From positions 1-5,538 of the forward strand of contig JBFWMP010000169.1 of assembly GCA_050251575.1 (NCBI GenBank): a stretch of 5,538 nucleotides of DNA, written 5' to 3'. Source of the stretch: X23 sp050251575 (GTDB lineage Bacteria; Bacillota; Clostridia; SK-Y3). The translations under genes were made by a program, and so were the position numbers. Positions 1 through 4,753 of the stretch are shown here, in pieces (position 1 is the first letter of the stretch; each line of letters starts with the position of its first letter). A model generated the notes under the pieces. It saw only the letters and a list, made by a program, of their open reading frames with translations. It was not told the DNA's origin and ran no database searches.

Positions 1-276
1 GAGAGCCAGTGTCCCCTTCACCGTCCGTACCTGGTAGTGAAGCTTGAGCAGCATGATCCCCAGTATCGGCAGCAGGTCGTAGCCGAGTCTTCCCCTGCGG
101 TGGCTCCTCTGCAACCTGTGCAATTCGTCGCAAGTGAGCAGGGATTGCACCCCTTGGAAGAAGCTGAGGAACTCATTCTCACGCTAGCTCGGTCTGCGGA
201 AAAGGCAGGGTGAAAAGTCTTCATGGGAGAAGAGCAGGGATTGAAGGAATGGGGTGTTTCGTGTAGTATGTATCAT
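1..276 (-). pseudogene. Transposase, N-terminal part, interrupted by amber stop
   Basis: Reading on the minus strand, ATG at 276-274 follows an AGGAGG (293-288) and opens MIHTTRNTPF. Codon 31 is TAG (186-184), and the same frame then continues without a stop to the window edge for 61 codons. That second part includes FFQGVQSLLTCDELHRL and GRLGYDLLPILGIMLLKLH, which resembles the N-terminal helical region of IS4/IS5/IS1182-like transposases (basic GR-x-x-YD followed by a hydrophobic helix). The catalytic DDE residues would lie beyond position 1. In the 61 codons, 48 end in G or C, which supports this frame over the open plus-strand frame opposite. One nonsense change, for example from CAG or TGG, would explain the stop, so I call it a pseudogene; amber readthrough is an alternative. 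The exact IS family is not certain. Confidence 0.7.
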
Positions 277-278
277 AT

Positions 279-340
279 AAAAGAGCTCCTCCTGTTTGTT
301 TTTTTGTCGTGACTAAACTATATCAGAGAAGGGCTCTTTT
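279..340 (-). promoter_or_regulatory. Hairpin masking the transposase ribosome site
   Basis: On the minus strand AAAAGAGC (340-333) pairs perfectly with GCTCTTTT (286-279). The stem can extend, past one mismatch and with G-U pairs, into the AGGAGG Shine-Dalgarno at 293-288. The loop is about 40 nt. In RNA this would hide the ribosome site of the transposase. IS10 and IS50 are known to use such hairpins to silence transcripts that read in from outside. Read on the plus strand, the same hairpin ends in a run of six T and could also act as a weak terminator. The pairing is seen in the sequence; the function is inferred. Confidence 0.45.
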
Positions 341-341
341 T

Positions 342-370
342 TCTATATCCATCATGCAGTTATCAGTAAA
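342..370 (-). promoter_or_regulatory. Possible transposase promoter
   Basis: On the minus strand TTTACT (370-365) and TATAGA (347-342) are separated by 17 bases, resembling a sigma-70 -35/-10 pair with 4/6 matches each. The start point would fall near 335, inside the left arm of the hairpin at 333-340, so the element's own transcript would lack part of that arm. This is a weak-consensus prediction made by eye. Confidence 0.3.
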
Positions 371-614
371 AACAAGACAAAGCTCTGTCAGTCACATGGG
401 CCAGTAGCAGATATGGGGTATGTGAGTGATGGTTTTGTATGTTTATGCATTACGAGGTTCTTGAAAACCTATTTTGCAATTGGCTCACAAAGCTCGGGAT
501 TCTGCAAGGTGCTTGATTCGCTGGAGTATGGGAACCGCGACATGCTCAATGCAATGGTTCTCTTCTATATACCCTACGATAAACACAAAAGTAGAACCAT
601 ACATCAATACGTTC

Positions 615-875
615 TCAGGACCCAGTTTTCAGATTCAGGGTTTCAGCCTTGAACGTCTCCAAGCTTAACGACGAAGGCACCTTCACCTTCAGCTCCTTAT
701 AGAACTCCTTCACCTGCTTGTTGGGGACCTCAACTATGACAGTCCCATCCTTTCTCTTCGTGCACATCAGCGACTGGGTCTTCCCAATCAGCTTGCACGT
801 GGATATTCCAGGTGCGGAAAGCATGTTCCTCAGCTGCAGCAGTGCAATGGTCGATATGACAAATGCCGATACTGG
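615..875 (-). pseudogene. IS4/IS1634-type transposase, C-terminal remnant
   Basis: The minus frame ending in TGA at 617-615 is open up to a TAA at 893-891, and the protein-like part starts near 875. It reads SAFVISTIALLQLRNML, then TVIVEVPNKQVKEFYKELK and KVKVPSSLSLETFK. A hydrophobic helix followed by a short beta/charged tail ending near a K-V-P segment matches the end of IS4-superfamily (IS1634-like) transposases. It also parallels the tail of the remnant at 1528-2172, though the two are diverged. The whole catalytic core, including the Y-R-E-K helix, is missing upstream. Many codons end in G or C, as in the other transposase fragments. The break coincides with the 19-bp inverted repeat at 855-873, which lies inside this frame. 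It is not expected to be functional. Family assignment rests on overall pattern and not on a catalytic motif. Confidence 0.55.
855..873 (+). repeat. 19-bp inverted repeat, left copy
   Basis: TATGACAAATGCCGATACT is the exact reverse complement of 1492-1510. The match stops sharply at both ends. This copy lies within the reading frame of the transposase remnant at 615-875 and encodes its S-A-F-V-I segment there. It bounds a 656-bp segment holding the recombinase remnant. Confidence 0.85.
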
Positions 876-887
876 AAAAATGCCGAT
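861..887 (+). repeat. Short direct repeat AAATGCCGAT
   Basis: The ten bases AAATGCCGAT occur at 861-870 and again at 878-887, 17 bases apart start to start. The first copy is part of the 19-bp inverted repeat. They mark the point where the transposase remnant gives way to AT-rich sequence and may be a recombination or slippage scar. Confidence 0.6.
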
Positions 888-913
888 GTTTTATTTTAAT
901 ATAAGTATAAGTC

Positions 914-929
914 CTTGTACTTGTACTTG
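914..929 (+). repeat. Tandem CTTGTA repeat
   Basis: CTTGTA is repeated with period 6 for about 2.7 copies. It lies in the AT-rich non-coding strip between the transposase and recombinase remnants. Too short to interpret alone. Confidence 0.5.
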
Positions 930-960
930 CTAGGATAGGTAAGTATTGTACTTAAATTTA

Positions 961-973
961 GTCGGAATAATTT
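961..973 (+). repeat. Inner inverted repeat, left copy
   Basis: GTCGGAATAATTT matches the reverse complement of 1415-1427 at 12 of 13 positions, including ten perfect bases. It lies directly after the stop codon (minus strand) of the recombinase remnant, so this pair tightly brackets that gene inside the outer 19-bp pair. Confidence 0.6.
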
Positions 974-1338
974 CTAGCCAATCCCGTAAAGCTTCTTAAT
1001 CATCTCCTTATCGTTCATGTATTTCGGCAGCTCCTTTTCTGGCACAATATTTGAGCTTTCCATTGCCTTCTCAATAGCCTTTCTCTTCATCTCTACGTCC
1101 GCATATGTGCATACACCAGCGTAACCTCCATATCGGAGTGCCCTAACCACTCGCTTACTGATATCCAATACTCATCAAGAATCCTCTCAGAATATTCTGA
1201 AGCCCCTTTTCCCAAGAAAAAACGCTGCATCTTTCTGAAATATCGGATATATTGGCGTATTGAACCTTCGGCAAGACCCAGCTCACATAACGCAGTGAGT
1301 ATTTCATCGAAGATGAAAACCATTGTCAGATTAGCCAT
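974..1338 (-). pseudogene. Tyrosine recombinase/integrase, core-deleted and frameshifted
   Basis: On the minus strand GGAGG (1348-1344) lies 5 bases before ATG (1338-1336), which opens MANLTMVF. Residues about 10-57 (FDEILTALCELGLAEGSIRQ onward to ILDEY) look like the N-terminal SAM-like core-binding domain of phage-type integrases. Residues 59-78 then jump straight to ISVSEWLGHSDMEVTLVYAH, the C-terminal motif with LGHS (His67) and the catalytic tyrosine (Tyr76). The roughly 200 residues expected between, carrying the first catalytic Arg and the H-x-x-R box, are absent, with a junction near 1160-1168. After Tyr76 the frame ends at TAG (1095-1093). Removing one AT from CATATG just after the tyrosine restores YAHADVEMKRKAIEKA and an open frame to the stop at 976-974. 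The gene is therefore both internally deleted and shifted by 2 bases and cannot make an active recombinase. The family is clear from the tyrosine motif. Confidence 0.8.
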
Positions 1339-1414
1339 ACTAGCCTCCAAAAAGTCATAGTCACGAAATACTTCGTGCAATGACAGTGTAACAGGGGATA
1401 GCATCGACTTGGAA

Positions 1415-1427
1415 AATTTATTCCGAC
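1415..1427 (+). repeat. Inner inverted repeat, right copy
   Basis: AATTTATTCCGAC is the partner of 961-973 (12/13 as reverse complement). It lies 77 bases upstream of the recombinase start on the minus strand, within its predicted 5' leader. Confidence 0.6.
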
Positions 1428-1457
1428 AATATTGGTAAATAGTTAAATATATTTCTA

Positions 1458-1497
1458 GATACTACAGAGACTTGTAGTCTTTATCAAATGTAGTATC
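1458..1497. repeat. Dyads overlapping the candidate promoter
   Basis: ACTACA (1461-1466) and TGTAGT (1473-1478) form a perfect 6-bp dyad around the spacer GAGACT. The longer GATACTACA (1458-1466) is also the exact reverse complement of TGTAGTATC (1489-1497). The dyads fall on the -10 and spacer of the candidate promoter. They could be an operator or a recombinase core site (arms around a 6-bp crossover); neither is proven. Confidence 0.5.
1459..1487 (-). promoter_or_regulatory. Candidate promoter of the recombinase remnant
   Basis: On the minus strand TTGATA (1487-1482, 5/6 to the sigma-70 -35) and TAGTAT (1464-1459, 4/6 to the -10) are 17 bases apart. Transcription would start near 1452, giving a leader of about 110 nt to the ATG at 1338. 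The inner inverted repeat lies in that leader. Prediction by eye. Confidence 0.4.
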
Positions 1498-1510
1498 GGC
1501 ATTTGTCATA
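1492..1510 (+). repeat. 19-bp inverted repeat, right copy
   Basis: AGTATCGGCATTTGTCATA is the exact reverse complement of 855-873. It overlaps the left arm of the palindrome at 1505-1536 by six bases. No obvious target-site duplication is seen outside the pair (TGGTCGA on the left, ACATTCC on the right). Confidence 0.85.
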
Positions 1511-1536
1511 ACATTCCGATATCATAATGTTATGAC
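1505..1536. repeat. Perfect 11-bp palindrome with 10-base loop
   Basis: GTCATAACATT (1505-1515) pairs exactly with AATGTTATGAC (1526-1536) around CCGATATCAT. There is no T-run, so it is not a typical terminator. It marks the boundary between the recombinase segment and the next transposase remnant and may be an element end or a protein-binding site. Confidence 0.65.
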
Positions 1537-2172
1537 GTCGGAGAGCAGCTTCCCCCTGATGAGGTGTTTGAGGCGATGGATGGAGAGGGGGTCTTCGCCA
1601 TCATTTCCGGAACCGATTATTCCGCTGATGAGATCCTTCCTGCATACTACCAGAGGCAGGCTGCGGAGCAGATCTTTGATTTTGCCAAGAACTACACCAA
1701 GCTTCTTCCCCTCAGGACACACTCGGAGAAGACATTCAGGGGTCATCTGCTTCTTGCCTACATAGCGACCTGCCTGGTGAAGATGATGCATCTGAAGCTT
1801 CGGACTGGAGATATGATCATGGGATCAAGCCTCCAGTTCATGCGCAACCAGAAATGCAGGGTCTTTCCTTCCCGTATCATAACCGACACCCCGGCAAAGG
1901 ATGCCAATGACATTTACAGCGCACTGAAGATATCCTGTCCTGAATCGATCCCCATCGCTGACGGCCGTCTTGTCTATTCACCGCCAGTGCCCAAGGAAAG
2001 GAAGAGGAAAGAGAAAGCTCCCAAAGTCAAAGGCAAGCCGGGAAGGCCAAGGAAAAATCCACTTCCTGATCCAAATGCTGCGCCCAAGAAAGGGGGCCGG
2101 TCTGGAAAAGTCCCGGAGGTTGTTCCAGCCGCCCCTGGAAAACGTGGAAGACCAAAGAAGAATCTTGAATGA
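1528..2172 (+). pseudogene. IS4/IS1634-type transposase, C-terminal remnant
   Basis: The frame is open from just after TAA (1525-1527) to TGA (2170-2172), with protein-like sequence from about 1531; numbering from GTG 1564 gives 202 codons. Residues 28-42 (YYQRQAAEQIFDFAK) fit the IS4-superfamily signature Y-x2-R-x3-E-x6-K exactly, with Tyr28, Arg31, the catalytic Glu35 (codon 1666-1668) and Lys42. The two upstream catalytic Asp residues are absent, so only the last third of a DDE transposase remains and it cannot be active. A hydrophobic helix follows (GHLLLAYIATCLV), then a tail from about residue 143 rich in Lys, Arg and Pro with two AT-hook-like motifs (GRPRK at 160-164 and RGRPKK at 194-199). 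GTG 1564 is not a convincing translation start. The fragment ends 40 bases before the glycosyltransferase gene, where base composition drops sharply. Confidence 0.85.
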
Positions 2173-2212
2173 TTGTGTCTATAAATTACACCCGGGAATT
2201 AGAGTTTAAGTA

Positions 2213-3337
2213 ATGGATAATTATAAAGTATTAGTCATTTCATATAGTACATATGAATACGATGGGAGGCTAAGAGAATTAGTCGAAATTGCACAGCTTT
2301 TAGGAGAAACTTATCTTATTTCTAAGGCTAGCAATAAAATATTTGAGAATCATTTTATTTATAATAAATCAGACAACTATTTTATCTTTCTTCAATTTTG
2401 TTATCAAGTGGCAAAAATGATACCAGATTTGTCAATAGTTATTGCTGACAATAGGAAGGCGCTCATACCAGGTCAGTTTATTAAGCGAATAGTACCTTCG
2501 AAAATTTGGACCATTAGTGATAGTAGAGAGCTTTACATAATTAAAGATGTTAAGCATATCACAGGGAAAATTGGTTGCATCATAGAGAAGTTTTTATATA
2601 AAAAGTATGATTTATTGATTTGTGCAAACCGCGAAAGAGCTAGGATAGCAAAGAAGTTATATAATCTAACAAAAGAACCCCTTGTGTATGAGAATATCAG
2701 GAAATTAGATTATTCATTAACAGTAGATTTAGGTAATCTTCAAGAGAAGTTTAAATATTTCTTCTCAAACGATTCTATTAAGATAGTATCTACAGCTGGT
2801 TACTCTTTGAATAGAGGCGGTATAAAGCTTATCGAAGAAGTAGGAAGCTTAGGTGATAAATTTTCTCTTTTTATAATCGGTGGAGGCAAAGAAGACGAGA
2901 AGAAAAAATTCAATTCATTGATATTGGAAAATGGTATCAATAATATTTTTGATGTTGGTAGATTAAATTCTGATGAATTAAAGTATTTTATTAGAAATTG
3001 CGATATTGGGGCTGTTTTCTATCATAAACAGGATTTAAATAATAGATATTGTGCTTCTGGAAAGGTGTATGAGTTTATATTTGAAGGTTTGCCGATTGTA
3101 TGTACAAGTAATATTCCCTTAAAAAGATTCTGTAAACAATATCAAGTGGGAATATCTGGGGACAGCTTTTCGGATAGCATCATGAGAATAGTAGACAATA
3201 TGGAATTTTTTAGGTCAAATATTAAAAAGATGATAGATGATTTCGATATCATCGAGAATAGAAGCCATATAGCTCACATAATCAAAACTGTTATATCGGT
3301 ATCTCCAAAGGATAAGAATGATCAACTTGATTCGTAA
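2213..3337 (+). CDS. GT-B fold glycosyltransferase (GT4-like)
   Basis: This 374-residue cytoplasmic protein probably moves a sugar from a nucleotide-sugar donor to a lipid-linked polysaccharide precursor. The N-terminal Rossmann-like half begins KVLVIS at residues 5-10 and continues into YEYDGRLRELVEIAQLL (14-30), a layout common in GT4-type enzymes. The C-terminal donor-binding half has KIVSTAGYSLNRGG (190-203), SLFIIGGG (218-225) and SGKVYEFIFEGLPIV (282-296), the K-x-x-E-x-x-x-E-G-x-P segment typical of this fold. The classical first Glu of the E-x7-E motif is replaced by Gly283, so the donor-site pattern is a variant. Length is normal for the family. ATG 2213 is the first start after an in-frame TAA at 2207; the ribosome site is weak (AGAG at 2201-2204). 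It overlaps the flippase gene by 20 bases, implying an operon. The sequence is much more AT-rich than the transposase remnants upstream. Donor sugar and linkage cannot be told. Confidence 0.85.
   Translation: MDNYKVLVISYSTYEYDGRLRELVEIAQLLGETYLISKASNKIFENHFIYNKSDNYFIFLQFCYQVAKMIPDLSIVIADNRKALIPGQFIKRIVPSKIWTISDSRELYIIKDVKHITGKIGCIIEKFLYKKYDLLICANRERARIAKKLYNLTKEPLVYENIRKLDYSLTVDLGNLQEKFKYFFSNDSIKIVSTAGYSLNRGGIKLIEEVGSLGDKFSLFIIGGGKEDEKKKFNSLILENGINNIFDVGRLNSDELKYFIRNCDIGAVFYHKQDLNNRYCASGKVYEFIFEGLPIVCTSNIPLKRFCKQYQVGISGDSFSDSIMRIVDNMEFFRSNIKKMIDDFDIIENRSHIAHIIKTVISVSPKDKNDQLDS
3307..3312 (+). promoter_or_regulatory. Ribosome site for the flippase, inside the glycosyltransferase gene
   Basis: AAAGGA lies five bases before ATG 3318 and decides this start, which overlaps the end of the preceding gene. 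Translation of the two proteins is probably coupled. Confidence 0.6.
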
Positions 3338-4745
3338 ATGGCAAGTATTATCACCGGCAGTAAAAGCATCAATTGCATTCTTGGTTGCATCAGTATTGAC
3401 AAAAGGAGCCACATTTTTATCAACACCTATTTTTACTAGAATCATGAGTGAAGGAGAAATAGGTTCCGTAGGGTCTTTTCTTTCATTACGTGGAATATAT
3501 GAGGTAATTGCAACTCTGTCTTTGACGTCATTAGGAGTGATAAATGTTGGTATGTCCAAACATACCGAAGAAAAAGAAAGAGAAGGTTATCTTTCAGCAG
3601 TTGTTGGGTTCTGTATATGTTTTTCAGTTATTACTGGTATAATTTTATATACTATTATTATATTTTTTTTTGAAGATATAGTTTTGCCAAAAGTCTTCAT
3701 TTTTTTAATGATAACCCATGCAATCTTTACTCCAGCCACATCTTTTTGGATAATGAAAGAAAGATATGAATTCCGCTATAAGAAAGTGTTTTTTGTCACT
3801 ATTTTTCAGATTCTTACTGGTCAATTATTTGCAATTATTGCAATAAGTATAGCACGAGAGAATCTTGATGAGGTTCGTCTTCTTGCTTATGCTATTGTCG
3901 ATTATTCCATTGGACTTTATTTTATATTAAATTTGAGTCTAAAAGGAAAACGTTTTTATGATTCAAGGATCTGGATTGATACCTTTCGGTTTGCTTTACC
4001 TCTAATACCCCATTATCTGGCTTCTGTCGTATTAACTGGTTCAGACAGAATAATGATTCGTTTCTTAATTAGTGACTCTGCAGCAGGTATTTATACGGTA
4101 GTATATGGGGTTGGGTCTATTGGAACGATAATCTGGGGGGCAATTCAGGGATCTATAACACCGGTTATATATAAAAACATGAATAATGAAAATGCCGCAA
4201 ATATCCAAGAACTTAGTAAAAAACTAATTATTATTTTTGGAACCATGTGTTTCTTAATTTCCTTACTAGCTCCTGAAGTTGTAGCTTTTTTAGGACCTTC
4301 TTCCTACCTCTCTGGTATATCCATCGTTCCTCCCGTGATTGGTGCAGTTTTGGTTTCTTGTTTATATAATTTATTTTCAATTGTGGTTTTCTATTATAAG
4401 AAGCCTCTTTTTATCGCCTTTGCTAGCATCGTAGCTGCTATAATTAATATCGGCTTAAATCTGATTTTCATTCCAAAATACGGGTTTGTTGCTGCTGGTT
4501 ATACAACACTTGTTTCATATATTGTTCTTGCTCTAATGCATTATATCAATATGAAGAAAATTCAAAAAATTAATCTGTATAATTGTAAACAGCTATTCAT
4601 TATCTGTGGTTTTTTTCTAGTTTTATGCACACTTTCCAAGGGAATTTATAACTATAACTTTTTAAGGTATATACTTAGTATTATAATTGTTGTATTTTTA
4701 ATACATAATCGAAAAAATTTCATGCAATTACATGCTAAACGATAG
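3318..4745 (+). CDS. Wzx-type oligosaccharide flippase
   Basis: This 475-residue protein is an integral inner-membrane transporter of the polysaccharide synthase/MATE-like (MOP) superfamily. It is expected to flip undecaprenyl-linked sugar repeat units from the cytoplasmic to the outer leaflet. The full length and the row of about 12-14 hydrophobic segments fit Wzx. Family hallmarks include LTKGATFLSTPIFTRIMSEGE near residues 27-47, FRFALPLIPHYLASVVLTGSDR at 223-244 (the conserved P-L-I-P-H and D-R of the central helix), and NLIFIPKYGFVAAGYTTLVS at 381-400. A short basic C-terminus (HNRKNFMQLHAKR) lies in the cytoplasm. It starts inside the glycosyltransferase gene and is followed after eight bases by the polymerase gene, so all three are probably one operon. 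A run of nine T at 3663-3671 encodes Phe116-118 and could mutate by slippage. Substrate specificity cannot be read from sequence. Confidence 0.92.
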   Translation: MINLIRKWQVLSPAVKASIAFLVASVLTKGATFLSTPIFTRIMSEGEIGSVGSFLSLRGIYEVIATLSLTSLGVINVGMSKHTEEKEREGYLSAVVGFCICFSVITGIILYTIIIFFFEDIVLPKVFIFLMITHAIFTPATSFWIMKERYEFRYKKVFFVTIFQILTGQLFAIIAISIARENLDEVRLLAYAIVDYSIGLYFILNLSLKGKRFYDSRIWIDTFRFALPLIPHYLASVVLTGSDRIMIRFLISDSAAGIYTVVYGVGSIGTIIWGAIQGSITPVIYKNMNNENAANIQELSKKLIIIFGTMCFLISLLAPEVVAFLGPSSYLSGISIVPPVIGAVLVSCLYNLFSIVVFYYKKPLFIAFASIVAAIINIGLNLIFIPKYGFVAAGYTTLVSYIVLALMHYINMKKIQKINLYNCKQLFIICGFFLVLCTLSKGIYNYNFLRYILSIIIVVFLIHNRKNFMQLHAKR

Positions 4746-4753
4746 GAAATAAA

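Larger units (their letters stand above)
277..614. other. Stretch without a supported gene
   Basis: Apart from the hairpin and possible promoter at its left end, I find no convincing coding sequence here. Short open frames exist on both strands (for example plus 413-652, and a 41-codon minus frame whose ATG lies near 600), but none has recognisable protein character or a good ribosome site. A small inverted repeat, ATGGTTCT at 554-561 and AGAACCAT at 593-600, has a 31-base loop and no T-run. The stretch probably holds the ends of the two neighbouring insertion-sequence remnants, but I cannot place terminal repeats. Confidence 0.5.

Noticed and set aside
1..213. Open plus-strand frame ending in TGA at 211-213
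   Set aside because: The opposite minus frame has transposase character, a strong G/C third-position bias and a proper start with a Shine-Dalgarno; the plus frame has no recognisable features.
18..224. Minus-strand 68-codon frame starting ATG at 224
   Set aside because: Its protein is low-complexity, rich in Ser and Cys, and it is out of frame with the transposase-like sequence on the same strand.
413..668. Two overlapping plus-strand short frames (413-652 and 474-668)
   Set aside because: No ribosome site, no recognisable family, and both run into the tail of the minus-strand transposase remnant.
718..933. Plus-strand 71-codon frame
   Set aside because: It lies opposite the minus-strand transposase tail and ends in a repeat-encoded Thr/Cys stretch; it is a shadow.
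855..1510. CRISPR array or integron attC cassette
   Set aside because: Repeats are inverted and few, not regularly spaced direct repeats, and no attC-like imperfect dyad with the conserved ends was found.
1505..1536. Intrinsic terminator
   Set aside because: The stem is AT-rich and has no following T-run on either strand.
1522..1791. Minus-strand frame across the transposase remnant
   Set aside because: The plus frame carries the Y-R-E-K transposase signature, so this is a shadow, as are the plus frames at 1532-1765 and 1970-2209.
3215..3559. Minus-strand 114-codon frame
   Set aside because: It lies opposite the end of the glycosyltransferase and the start of the flippase, both clear genes.
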